NCBI GenBank assembly: GCA_017848965.1
Contig: JAFIHA010000009.1
Coordinates: 62,001-126,000 of the forward strand
Length of the DNA stretch: 64,000 bases
Direction: 5' to 3'
Source: Dechloromonas aromatica (nom. nud.)
GTDB taxonomy: Bacteria > Pseudomonadota > Gammaproteobacteria > Burkholderiales > Rhodocyclaceae
Shown: in pieces, positions 1 to 7,819 of the stretch
Layout of the letters: every line of letters starts with the position of its first letter
Position numbering within the stretch: position 1 is the stretch's first letter
Translations under genes and position numbers: made by a program
The notes under the pieces: generated by a model
What the model was told of the DNA's origin: nothing
The model's input: the letters and a program-made list of their open reading frames with translations, nothing else
Databases searched by the model: none

Positions 1-1315
1 CAATCCTTTCCAGTTTGCGATAGAGGGTCCGCGTACTCACCCCCAGGCAACGAGCCAATCCGTCCATTTCCCCTTGATGGTTCTGCCGCGCCCAACGCAG
101 ATACCGCCGCTCCAACTCCTCCAACTCGACGATTCGATCGACGCCGAAGCCCTGCTGAACTGGCGCACCGACTGCCAACGGCGGTGGCGAGTCAGCCATC
201 TCCACCAGATGCGACAGGTCGATGCTATCACCATCCGCCAGCAAGGTCGCCCTTTCGATCAGGTTTCGCAACTCGCGAATGTTGCCGCTGAAGCGCTGCC
301 CCGCCAGCCATTCCAGAGCTGCCTTGGTAAAACGACGCCCTTGCTTGTGATCAACCCGTTCGAGCAGGGATTCCGCGAGTAGCGCGATATCGCCGCTGCG
401 CTCGTGCAAGGCTGGAGTCCGGATCGGAAAAGTGTTTATACGAAAGTAGAGGTCCCGGCGAAAGGTTTCTGCCTGAACCATCGCCGCCAGATCGCGGTGC
501 GTCGCCGTCACCAGACGGAAATCCGCCGGCAACCAGTCGAGCCCACCAACCCGACGGTAGGTCCCGGTCTCCAAGAGGCGCAGCAGCTTGATCTGCAAGC
601 TCAGGGGCAGCTCACCGATTTCGTCGAGAAAAAGGGTCCCGCCGGATGCTGCTTCGACCAAGCCCTGCTTGCGATGAGTCGCACCGGTAAAGGCCCCCTT
701 TTCGTAACCGAACAACTCTGCCTCGAACAGTGTTTCCGTCATCCCCGCGCAATCGACCGCGACAAAAGGTCCGTCGGAACGCTGACTGGCTTCGTGGATC
801 GCATGCGCGACCAATTCCTTTCCGGTCCCCGTTTCGCCAAGCAGCAAAACCGCTGCGCTGGAAGGGGCAACCCGCATCATCTTGTCCAACATATCGACGA
901 ACGCTGGCGAACGCCCGACCAGGCCACGCGCCGCCGCCCGGCTGCTGGCCTGGCGGACGATACGCATGGTCTCGACGAAGTAGGCGATATCGCCATTTTC
1001 GTCCCGGATCGGCACCGTTTCGACGGCAACGTGCTCCTCGCCGCGCGCCGTGTGATGCAGATGCAGAACCCGTTGCGGCTCACCGGAGTCGAGGCTGAGC
1101 TTGAGCGGGCAAGACTCCCCCGCTTGATCGCAAGGCAGATCGAAATGGTGTGAGACCTCATAGCAACTGCGCCCCGCCAGTTCCCGACCACCGCCGAACT
1201 CACGGGTGTAGGCCGCATTGGCGGCAATGATCCGGTAATCCGCGCTCATTACAATGCGCGGCTCTGGCAAACCGTCGAGGAAGGAAATCAACTCACTCAG
1301 AAAATGCGACGTCAA
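1..1315 (-). CDS. PAS / sigma-54-interacting AAA+ / Fis-HTH transcriptional activator (C-terminus cut by window edge)
   Basis: Enhancer-binding activator of sigma-54 RNA polymerase. Reading leftward, the protein has an N-terminal PAS-like sensor (about residues 10-120), then a central AAA+ domain with Walker A GETGTGKE, an intact sigma-54 contact loop GAFTGA and Walker [11 protein letters not shown]. It ends in a Fis-type helix-turn-helix ([15 protein letters not shown]) that runs to base 1, so only a few residues are missing. It has no receiver domain, so the PAS domain probably senses the signal directly. No ATG starts the frame. I chose TTG at 1315 because GGGAG lies 8 nt upstream; GTG at 1324 is the alternative. 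It is divergent from ccoG, and the gap holds a sigma-54-like promoter plus a palindrome that could be its operator. The effector is unknown. Confidence 0.9.
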   Translation of the reverse strand, partial: MTSHFLSELISFLDGLPEPRIVMSADYRIIAANAAYTREFGGGRELAGRSCYEVSHHFDLPCDQAGESCPLKLSLDSGEPQRVLHLHHTARGEEHVAVETVPIRDENGDIAYFVETMRIVRQASSRAAARGLVGRSPAFVDMLDKMMRVAPSSAAVLLLGETGTGKELVAHAIHEASQRSDGPFVAVDCAGMTETLFEAELFGYEKGAFTGATHRKQGLVEAASGGTLFLDEIGELPLSLQIKLLRLLETGTYRRVGGLDWLPADFRLVTATHRDLAAMVQAETFRRDLYFRINTFPIRTPALHERSGDIALLAESLLERVDHKQGRRFTKAALEWLAGQRFSGNIRELRNLIERATLLADGDSIDLSHLVEMADSPPPLAVGAPVQQGFGVDRIVELEELERRYLRWARQNHQGEMDGLARCLGVSTRTLYRKLERI

Positions 1316-1349
1316 AATTGACACTCCCGCCAATAGATGCTGCCGATTC

Positions 1350-1374
1350 TGACACAGCAAAACAGCCAGTGTTA
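1350..1374. promoter_or_regulatory. Candidate upstream activator palindrome for the sigma-54 regulator
   Basis: Imperfect inverted repeat TGACACAG-N9-CAGTGTTA (6 of 8 positions pair). It lies between the divergent sigma-54 activator and ccoG, about 80-90 bp upstream of the sigma-54-like promoter at 1438. Enhancer-binding proteins typically use palindromes at about this distance. The pairing is imperfect and the assignment is inference. Confidence 0.35.
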
Positions 1375-1437
1375 AAGAAATGCATGAGAAACATCACAAC
1401 CCGTTGATTTAAATACCAGCAAACGAAAGACATAGGC

Positions 1438-1453
1438 TGGCACACAACTTGTT
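1438..1453 (+). promoter_or_regulatory. Sigma-54-like -24/-12 promoter upstream of ccoG
   Basis: TGGCAC-N5-TTGTT matches the -24/-12 consensus TGGCACG-N4-TTGC except for T instead of C in the -12 element. It points toward ccoG, about 195 bp upstream of its start, leaving a long leader. The rest of the 332-bp intergenic region (1316-1647) holds no gene I can support. The neighbouring sigma-54 activator makes this placement meaningful. Confidence 0.45.
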
Positions 1454-1647
1454 AATAGAGATACCGGAAACCGGGGACACCTCCCGCAGCACGATGCGCT
1501 TTCCTGGAAAATATCGAGCTGCAGGCGCTGACCGGCTGGGCGCATATCCCCCTTAGTTCGCCCCGCAGGCTTGCTTCATGCAACCAGCCGGCAGACAGAA
1601 AGCCACCCCGGTTTCCAACCATAACGATCAACGGGGTAACAACAACA

Positions 1648-3054
1648 ATGAACCAAGCGGCAGACCAGAAGAAGCAGGCAGAACCGACTGCAGTCTCTTT
1701 TTACGAAAAACGGAAGAAAATCTACGCCAAGCGTGTCCGGGGCTTCTTCGACAACTGGCGCATCGCGCTGGTTCTACTGACCCAGGTCATTTTCTACGGC
1801 ACTCCCTGGATTCAATGGAACGACCGGCAAGCCGTGCTCTTTCATCTGGTCGAGCGCAAGTTCTACATCTTCGGCCTGGTGTTCTGGCCTCAGGATGTCA
1901 TCTACCTGGCCATCCTGTTGATCATCTCCGCCTACGCACTGTTCCTCGTCACTGCCGTGGCCGGACGCCTGTTCTGCGGTTACGCCTGTCCGCAGACGGT
2001 ATATACGCAGCTGTTCATGTGGATCGAGAACTGGGTCGAAGGTGATCGCAACGCGCGTCTGAAGATGGACAAGGGGCCGATGGATGCGCGCAAGCTGCGC
2101 ATCAAGTCCACCAAGTTCGCGCTCTGGGGCATTCTGTCGCTATGGACCGGTTTTACGCTGGTCGGCTATTTCACTCCGATGAGCGAGTTGATCAACAACG
2201 TCCTGACCAACAACCTCGGCCCCTGGGAAATGCTTTGGATTTTCCTGTATGGCGGCTTCACCTTCCTCTTTGCCGGCTTCATGCGGGAACAGGTGTGCAA
2301 GTACATGTGCCCCTATGCACGCTTCCAGAGCGTGATGTTCGACCCGGACACGCTGATCATCACCTACGACCCGGATCGCGGCGAGCCGCGCGGGCTGCGC
2401 AAGAAAGGCGCCGACACCAGCAAGCTGGGCGACTGCGTCGACTGCGGGCAATGCGTCGTGGTTTGCCCGACCGGCATTGACATCCGCAATGGCCTGCAAT
2501 ATGAGTGCATCGGCTGTGCCGCCTGCATCGACGTCTGCGACCAGGTGATGGACAAAGTCGGCCTGCCGCGTGGCCTGGTCCGTTACTCGACGGAAAACGC
2601 GATGCAGCAGAAGCTCGATCACAAGAGCATCATGTCGCACATCATCCGCCCCCGCATCCTGCTGTACACGGCAATCCTGATCCTGATCAGCATCATTGCC
2701 GGCTACTTCCTGGTCAACCGCATTCCGCTCAAGGTCGACATCATCCGCGACCGCTCCACCCTGGCCCGCGAAGCCGACGACGGCAGCATCGAGAACGTCT
2801 TCATGCTGCAGATCATGAACACCTCGGAATCGCCGCAGCACTACAAGCTGACGGCCGAAGGCCTGGACGGGCTGAAGATCGTCGGTGACGACAGTGTCGA
2901 TGCCAAGGCTGCCGGCCTGACCTCGTTCAACGTCGTGCTCGCCGCTCCGCCGGAATCCGGCAAGCGCGGCTCGAATCCGATTCATTTCACCATCACCGCA
3001 GAGGGCAACCCAGACATCACCCTGCGGGAGAAAGCCTCTTTCCTCCTGCCCTGA
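1648..3054 (+). CDS. ccoG: CcoG, cbb3 oxidase accessory protein (polyferredoxin, copper reduction)
   Basis: Integral membrane iron-sulfur protein of the CcoG/RdxA/FixG family, needed for cbb3 cytochrome oxidase biogenesis; family members reduce Cu(II) for the CuB centre. At 468 residues it has the family's usual length. Visible features: a membrane segment near 38-55, the motif CGYACPQ at about 110-116 after a second segment, further segments at about 155-225, two [4Fe-4S] cysteine clusters at about 263-300 (CVDCGQCVVVCP and CIGCAACIDVC), a membrane span near 335-355 and a periplasmic Ig-like C-terminal domain. It stands alone here without ccoNOP or ccoIS. A strong intrinsic terminator follows. 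The ribosome-binding site is weak (CGGGG about 11 nt upstream). Confidence 0.93.
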   Translation: MNQAADQKKQAEPTAVSFYEKRKKIYAKRVRGFFDNWRIALVLLTQVIFYGTPWIQWNDRQAVLFHLVERKFYIFGLVFWPQDVIYLAILLIISAYALFLVTAVAGRLFCGYACPQTVYTQLFMWIENWVEGDRNARLKMDKGPMDARKLRIKSTKFALWGILSLWTGFTLVGYFTPMSELINNVLTNNLGPWEMLWIFLYGGFTFLFAGFMREQVCKYMCPYARFQSVMFDPDTLIITYDPDRGEPRGLRKKGADTSKLGDCVDCGQCVVVCPTGIDIRNGLQYECIGCAACIDVCDQVMDKVGLPRGLVRYSTENAMQQKLDHKSIMSHIIRPRILLYTAILILISIIAGYFLVNRIPLKVDIIRDRSTLAREADDGSIENVFMLQIMNTSESPQHYKLTAEGLDGLKIVGDDSVDAKAAGLTSFNVVLAAPPESGKRGSNPIHFTITAEGNPDITLREKASFLLP

Positions 3055-3079
3055 CGCCAAACAGGGCAGACTCCGCTTG

Positions 3080-3107
3080 GGCGGGAGCTTGTCTCCCGCC
3101 TTTTTTT
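3080..3107 (+). terminator. Intrinsic terminator after ccoG
   Basis: Perfect 8-bp stem GGCGGGAG / CTCCCGCC with a 5-nt loop, followed by seven T residues. It ends the ccoG transcript 26 bp after the stop and sits just before the convergent hydrolase gene. Confidence 0.92.
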
Positions 3108-3112
3108 ATTTG

Positions 3113-3976
3113 TCACGGCCGGCGCGCAAACGCCTGCTCAAGAAACCCCAGCAATTTCGGCACATGCCCGTCCACATCGCCAAACTCTTCGTGGTTCCCG
3201 ACCAACTCGAGCAAGTCGACGTCGGCATGCCCTGCCGCAGCACGGATCGCCCGCGCCTCGGCAAGCGGCACCATGGCATCGTCCCGGCCGTGCACCAGCA
3301 ACACCGGACAGCGCACCCGGGCTATCGTATGGATCGGCGCGATATCGTCGAAACGGTAACCGATGACCCGCTGCACATAACGCAATACGTAAGCTCCCAG
3401 CGGCCAGTACGGAATGTGCTTGGCATCCAGCCAGCGCCGCATCATGGCCGCCGGATGGGCAAAGGCGGAGAGACTGATGACGCCGCGGATTTCCCGACGG
3501 CGACTGGCAACCAGCAGCGCCGCCCCGCCCCCCACCGAATGACCGATCACCGCCAGGGCATCGCGCTCGATACCGGCGATGCCGACCAGCCAGGCCATGC
3601 CGGCTTCGATATCCTCGGCGAAGCGCGGCAGGGAGGCAAAGCTGTCGTCGTCGCTTTCCCCGTGGCAACGGGCATCGAGCAGCAACAGCGAATAGCCGGC
3701 TTGCTGCAGGTGGCGCGCGACGGGCAGAAAATTCGCCGCATTGCCGCCCCAGCCGTGCATGACGACCAAGGCGCGAGGCCCGGCCGGAATGTACCAGGCG
3801 CGCAGGCGCTTGCCATTGCTGGTCGGCACCTCGACCGACTGCCACGACAACCCGTCTGGCTGTGCCTCACGGGGAACCCGCGGCGCCCGCAGACTGCGGC
3901 GAATGGCCCGGTTGAGCAGAAGCACGGCGAGTGGTGGCAGGGCCAGCCAGCCCCAGATGCTCATTGCCGACGCCAC
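3113..3976 (-). CDS. Alpha/beta hydrolase (membrane-anchored, serine-peptidase-like fold)
   Basis: Alpha/beta hydrolase of 287 residues. An N-terminal hydrophobic segment (about residues 6-22) suggests a signal anchor. The oxyanion region HGWGGNAANF is near residue 74, the nucleophile elbow GHSVGG near 145, the acid in HGRDDAMVP near 230 and the catalytic His in GNHEEF near 263, so the triad looks complete. This pattern resembles BAAT/S9/S33-like hydrolases; the substrate cannot be read from sequence. The longest frame starts at GTG 3976; ATG 3964 is an equally possible start. It is convergent with ccoG and probably a single-gene unit. Confidence 0.8.
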   Translation of the reverse strand: MASAMSIWGWLALPPLAVLLLNRAIRRSLRAPRVPREAQPDGLSWQSVEVPTSNGKRLRAWYIPAGPRALVVMHGWGGNAANFLPVARHLQQAGYSLLLLDARCHGESDDDSFASLPRFAEDIEAGMAWLVGIAGIERDALAVIGHSVGGGAALLVASRRREIRGVISLSAFAHPAAMMRRWLDAKHIPYWPLGAYVLRYVQRVIGYRFDDIAPIHTIARVRCPVLLVHGRDDAMVPLAEARAIRAAAGHADVDLLELVGNHEEFGDVDGHVPKLLGFLEQAFARRP

Positions 3977-4182
3977 GAACCATCGCGCGCCGAAACAGAG
4001 CGCTGCGTCGGGGTCAAAGGCAAACAGGATTGCAGGTTCATTGGCATGACATTCTCAAAGCCATCAGGAGCGCCCCCGACCCGGGTTCACATAAATTCAA
4101 TGCCGCGCCACATGGCGGCGACACCCCCAACAGCAGTAAAATAAGCAATTGCTACTATACCTCACGATAATCAGGAGTATTC

Positions 4183-5163
4183 ATGAACAGCGCCGCTTCC
4201 CAACATGCGCCCCACAGTCGTCTGGCGCACATGCCGATCTCGCTTTTCGCGATCGTCATGGGCCTTTCCGGTACCACCATCGCTTTTGAACGGATTGAGC
4301 ACCTCTGGTCCTGGACGATCCATCCCTCGACCCTGCTGCTGATCCTCAGCGCCGGCATTTACGGGCTGATTGCCTTCGCCTACCTGAGCAAGTTCCTGCG
4401 CTACCGCAGCGAAGTGATCGGCGAGTTCAACCATCCGATCCGCATCAGCTTCTTCCCGACCATGTCGATCGGCCTCCTCCTGCTCGCCATCGCCATACTG
4501 CAATACAGCCCGACGATCGCGCTCGCCCTGTGGGCGGTCGGCAGCATCACCCAGTTGCTGTTCACCCTGCTCATCCTCTCGACCTGGATTCATCACGAAC
4601 GCTACCAGGTCCAGCACAGCAACCCGGCCTGGTTCATTCCCATCGTCGGCAACATCCTGGTGCCGGTCGCCGGCGTACCGCTCGGTTTTCCGGAAATTTC
4701 CTGGTTCTACTTCAGCGTCGGCCTGATGATGTGGACGCCGCTGCTGGCGGTGCTGTTCAACCGCTTCTTCTTCCATCCGATGGTCCCGGCCAAGCTGCTG
4801 CCGACGCTGTTCATCCTGATCGCCCCGCCGGCAGTCGGCTGCATCGCCTGGCTCAAGCTGCACCACGGCGTGCTCGATGACGTGGCGCGCATCCTCTACT
4901 ACTTCGGTCTTTTCATCACCCTGCTGCTGTTCTTCCAGTGGCGCCACTTTGCCCGCCTCTCGTTCGCCCTTCCCTGGTGGGCCTATTCCTTCCCGCTGGC
5001 GGCGATGACCATCGCCTCCAGCATCATGCTCGAAAAGGTCGGCGGCACCTTTTTTGCCATTCTGACCCCGGTGCTGCTGGGCTTGCTGAGCATCCTGATC
5101 GTCGTGCTGCTGTTCAATACGAGCCGGGCCATGCTGCGCGGCGAGATCTGCGTTCCGGAATAA
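4183..5163 (+). CDS. TDT/SLAC1-family transporter (TehA-like)
   Basis: Polytopic inner-membrane protein of 326 residues with about ten hydrophobic segments. It looks like the tellurite-resistance/dicarboxylate (TDT) family that includes TehA, Mae1 and plant SLAC1: N-terminal HMPISLFAIVMGLSG, the loop NPAWFIPIVGN near 146-156 and a repeating helix-pair pattern. Family members move dicarboxylates, sulfite or anions; the substrate here is unknown. GGAG sits 7 nt before the ATG. The next gene is a Pit transporter, separated by a structured 102-bp gap. Confidence 0.82.
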   Translation: MNSAASQHAPHSRLAHMPISLFAIVMGLSGTTIAFERIEHLWSWTIHPSTLLLILSAGIYGLIAFAYLSKFLRYRSEVIGEFNHPIRISFFPTMSIGLLLLAIAILQYSPTIALALWAVGSITQLLFTLLILSTWIHHERYQVQHSNPAWFIPIVGNILVPVAGVPLGFPEISWFYFSVGLMMWTPLLAVLFNRFFFHPMVPAKLLPTLFILIAPPAVGCIAWLKLHHGVLDDVARILYYFGLFITLLLFFQWRHFARLSFALPWWAYSFPLAAMTIASSIMLEKVGGTFFAILTPVLLGLLSILIVVLLFNTSRAMLRGEICVPE

Positions 5164-5171
5164 GGCAGCCC

Positions 5172-5224
5172 CTCGTTTCCCGCCCCTCCGGCAAGAAGAG
5201 CGGGCTATACTGGCGGGAAACGAG
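5172..5224 (+). promoter_or_regulatory. 13-bp perfect inverted repeat in front of the Pit gene
   Basis: CTCGTTTCCCGCC at 5172-5184 is exactly complementary to GGCGGGAAACGAG at 5212-5224, with 27 nt between that contain a TATACT (-10-like) hexamer. It could be a long hairpin ending the upstream transcript (no T-run follows) or an operator around the pit promoter. Confidence 0.5.
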
Positions 5225-5237
5225 ACATAACGAATCC

Positions 5238-5258
5238 GGAGGAGGCCCGCCCGCGGGC
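5238..5258 (+). promoter_or_regulatory. Shine-Dalgarno followed by a spacer hairpin before pit
   Basis: The only strong Shine-Dalgarno, GGAGGAGG (5238-5245), lies 20 nt from the ATG at 5266, too far for normal initiation. Between them GCCCG-CCCG-CGGGC (5245-5258) can fold into a small hairpin. Folding would leave about 7 nt of effective spacing. No in-frame start codon lies closer to the Shine-Dalgarno. Confidence 0.45.
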
Positions 5259-5265
5259 AACGTGC

Positions 5266-6309
5266 ATGGATGTTCTATTCCTGCTCGCACTGGCAACCGT
5301 CATCGTCGTCCTGCTCTTCGACTACACCAACGGTTTCCACGATGCCGCCAACATCGTTGCAACAGTCATCGCCTCCCGGGCGATGACTCCGGTGCAGGCG
5401 GTGATCGTTGTCGGTTTCTTTGAATTCCTCGGCCCGCTGCTCGGCGGCACCGCAGTCGCCAACACGATCGGCAAGTTCGTCAGCCTCGACGGCGTCGTAC
5501 CGCTGCTCTCGCTGTCGATCCTGCTTTGCGGACTGATCGGTGCCATCGTCTGGAACCTGGCGACCTGGTATTTCGGCATTCCCTCGTCGTCTTCGCACGC
5601 GCTGGTCGGCGGACTGATCGGCGCCATCGTCGTCAGCGTCGGCAGCGATCATGTCGTCTGGGGCTTCCGCGAGCTTGCCGACGGCCACCTGACCGGCATC
5701 ATCAAGGTTCTGGCCGCCCTCGTCCTGTCCCCACTGATCGGCTTCTGGGCCGGCTTCCTGATCCATCGCCTGATGAACGCCCTGCTACGTAGCGCCAGTA
5801 CCGCCGCCAACACCCGACTGCGTTATGCCCAGTTCTTCACTGCCGCCGGCCTGGCGTTCTCGCACGGTGCCAACGACGCCCAGAAGAGCATGGGCATCCT
5901 GACCCTGGTCCTGCTGCTGGGCGGCTTCATCCCCAGCTTCGAAGTCCCGTTCTGGGTCATGCTCGCCTGTGCCTCGGCGATCACCCTCGGCATCATTTCC
6001 GGCGGCTGGCGCATCGTCCGTACGCTCGGCTTCGCCATCTACCGGGTGCGGCCGATCCACGCGCTGGATTCGCAACTGACCTCGGCGCTGGTGATCATGG
6101 GCGCATCGCTGGCCGGCGCCCCGGTGTCGACAACGCACGTCGTCGCCACCTCGATCATGGGCATTGGCGCCTCGGAACGGCCGCGCGCGGTCCGCTGGGC
6201 CAAGGCCAAGGACATCGCGACCACCTGGGTGATCACCATCCCTGGCGCCGCCCTGGTCGCCATCCAGGCCTACGCCCTGCTCCACCTGTTCATCGGAGTC
6301 CCATCATGA
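5266..6309 (+). CDS. pit: Low-affinity inorganic phosphate transporter, Pit family
   Basis: Inner-membrane phosphate (metal-phosphate)/H+ symporter of the Pit family. The signature FDYTNGFHDAANIVATVIASR at the N-terminus (residues about 18-38) and its internal-repeat counterpart FSHGANDAQKSMGI near 200 are the two halves of the PHO4 domain, with hydrophobic spans throughout. It has 347 residues, slightly short for Pit but normal for the bacterial subgroup paired with a DUF47 protein. Its stop overlaps the start of that PhoU-like gene (ATGA), the classic Pit plus accessory-protein pair. Confidence 0.92.
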   Translation: MDVLFLLALATVIVVLLFDYTNGFHDAANIVATVIASRAMTPVQAVIVVGFFEFLGPLLGGTAVANTIGKFVSLDGVVPLLSLSILLCGLIGAIVWNLATWYFGIPSSSSHALVGGLIGAIVVSVGSDHVVWGFRELADGHLTGIIKVLAALVLSPLIGFWAGFLIHRLMNALLRSASTAANTRLRYAQFFTAAGLAFSHGANDAQKSMGILTLVLLLGGFIPSFEVPFWVMLACASAITLGIISGGWRIVRTLGFAIYRVRPIHALDSQLTSALVIMGASLAGAPVSTTHVVATSIMGIGASERPRAVRWAKAKDIATTWVITIPGAALVAIQAYALLHLFIGVPS

Positions 6310-6953
6310 GCGACAACACCGGTTCGCCCTCGCTGTTCCGCCGGTTGATCGAGCGCGTCTTTCCCAAGATGCCCGACTTTTTCGCCATGCTCACCCTGCA
6401 ATGCCGGCATGTCGCGCAGACCGCCGGCCTGCTGGTCGAGTTCATGGAAACCGCCGCCCCCGACATCGGCCGGCAGATCCGCAAGGACGAGCACGAAGCC
6501 GACCGGGTCAAGATCCACAACCTGCACGCGCTGAACGAGGCCTTTTCGACGCCGATCGACCGCGAGGACCTTTATCGGGCGATCATGGACCTCGACGAAG
6601 TCGTCAATTACTGCAAGACCACGGTCAGCGAAATGGAAGTCCTGCAGCTCGACCCTGACAAGCATTGCCTGGAAATGGCGATGCACATCAAGCTGGGCAC
6701 CGACGCCCTGCTCCAGGGCTTCACCCGGCTGGCCAGGGAGCCGGCACAGGCGGCCGCCGACGCCGACATCGCGCGCAAGGCCGAGCGCCGCGTCGAAAAG
6801 GCCTACCGGCGGGCGATCGCCGACCTCTTCCAGGGCGACGACTACATCCACATGTTCAAGCGTCGGGAAATCTACCGCCACCTCTCCAACGCCGCCGACC
6901 GCATGGCGCACTGCGCCAACACGCTGCACGACATCGTCGTCAAGATGTGCTGA
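6306..6953 (+). CDS. DUF47 / PhoU-like phosphate transport regulator
   Basis: Cytoplasmic all-helical DUF47 protein of 215 residues (PhoU-related, often called Pit accessory protein). It is rich in charged helices with PhoU-like E/D-rich motifs (DEHEADRVK near 60, DLDEVVNYCK near 98). Its start overlaps the pit stop by 4 nt, so the two are almost certainly co-translated; the usual inference is control of Pit activity. Its stop lies only 3 bp from the convergent S4-domain gene, with no terminator between. Confidence 0.88.
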   Translation: MSDNTGSPSLFRRLIERVFPKMPDFFAMLTLQCRHVAQTAGLLVEFMETAAPDIGRQIRKDEHEADRVKIHNLHALNEAFSTPIDREDLYRAIMDLDEVVNYCKTTVSEMEVLQLDPDKHCLEMAMHIKLGTDALLQGFTRLAREPAQAAADADIARKAERRVEKAYRRAIADLFQGDDYIHMFKRREIYRHLSNAADRMAHCANTLHDIVVKMC

Positions 6954-6956
6954 GCC

Positions 6957-7172
6957 TTACTCGCCGCTGACCAGGACCGTCTGACCGGCGAAATCGACCC
7001 GCTGCCCGGGCCGGATCTTGGCCCGCTTGCGGGTATCGACGACGCCATCGACGCGAACCTGTCCGTCGGCGATCGCCGCGTGCGCGGCGCCGCCCGATTC
7101 GCAAAGACCGGTCGCCTTGAGCAACTGGTCGAGCTGGATGTGCTCGCCGCGCACGGCAAAATTGAGACTCAT
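6957..7172 (-). CDS. Small S4-domain RNA-binding protein (YbcJ-like)
   Basis: Small S4 RNA-binding protein of 71 residues resembling E. coli YbcJ: FIQLDQLLKATGL-type helix, then GQVRVDGVVDTRKRAKI and VDFAGQTVLV. I chose ATG 7172 rather than the longer frame because GAGGA lies 6 nt upstream and the ATG overlaps the stop of the LUD gene (ATGA), making it the last gene of the lut operon. A role in ribosome or structured-RNA binding is a family inference; why it travels with lactate-type oxidation genes is unclear. Confidence 0.8.
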   Translation of the reverse strand: MSLNFAVRGEHIQLDQLLKATGLCESGGAAHAAIADGQVRVDGVVDTRKRAKIRPGQRVDFAGQTVLVSGE

Positions 7173-7819
7173 GATTCTTCCTCGATGATGATCAGGTGCA
7201 CCCGGCACGGCCCGTGGGCGCCGAGGACGATGGTTTGTTCGATGTCGCCGGTACGCGACGGCCCGGAAACGAAGTTGGCCGCCCGCGGCAACTGCCCGCG
7301 CTCGCGGCGCAGCAGCGCGAAGGCGTCTTCCATCGTCGCCACCACCCGTGCCGCCGGCACCAGCGCGATATGGCTTTCCGGCAGCAGGCTGACCGAAGCT
7401 GGTGTCGCCGGGCCGGATAGCAGGAGCAAGGTGCCGGTTTCGGCGATGGCGCAGAAGCAGCCGGTGATGCCGACCGGGTCGGCATCCACCGCACTGCCGC
7501 TGTGGCTGTCGACACCGGCGGCGGCCCAGTCGAGGCCGGCGACGTCGAGCGCGGTCACCGCCCGCGCCGGCAGATCATGTGCGGCCAGGTAGGCGGCAAC
7601 GCGCGCCGGTACCGCGGCGTAGTCGACAACCCGCTCGACCGTGCTCGCCAGGCTGCCCGCCTTGGCGCAGAAGCGCGCCACCAGGTCGCCGGCCAGCGTC
7701 GGCTGCGGCCCCGGCGACGCCGCCTGCAGGTAGACCAGGGCGGCGGCGCGGCGCGCCCCGGCATCGCCCTTGGCAAGCCCGGCGCGGACACGGGCGAGGA
7801 TCTCGTCGCGCGCGCTCAT
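7169..7819 (-). CDS. lutC: LUD-domain protein, LutC-like
   Basis: LUD (lactate utilization) domain protein of 216 residues, the third subunit of LutABC-type L-lactate/2-hydroxyacid oxidase systems. Characteristic motifs are AIAETGTLLL and FVSGPSRTGDIEQTIVLGAHGPCRVHLII near the C-terminus. I chose ATG 7819 because it overlaps the upstream dehydrogenase stop (ATGA) and the usual LutC N-terminus SARDEILARVRAGL follows. Cytoplasmic; expected to work with LutA and LutB. Unusually, lutC is split from lutAB by two dehydrogenase-type genes. Confidence 0.88.
   Translation of the reverse strand: MSARDEILARVRAGLAKGDAGARRAAALVYLQAASPGPQPTLAGDLVARFCAKAGSLASTVERVVDYAAVPARVAAYLAAHDLPARAVTALDVAGLDWAAAGVDSHSGSAVDADPVGITGCFCAIAETGTLLLLSGPATPASVSLLPESHIALVPAARVVATMEDAFALLRRERGQLPRAANFVSGPSRTGDIEQTIVLGAHGPCRVHLIIIEEES

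Noticed and set aside
404..1153. Long plus-strand open frames over 74-1153
   Set aside because: They are antisense to a clear sigma-54 activator whose motifs read perfectly on the minus strand; no ribosome-binding sites or family resemblance.
1404..1417. FNR/Anr-like box (TTGAT-N4-ATACC) upstream of ccoG
   Set aside because: Only the left half matches TTGAT-N4-ATCAA; the right half matches 2 of 5 bases. Not enough to call a site.
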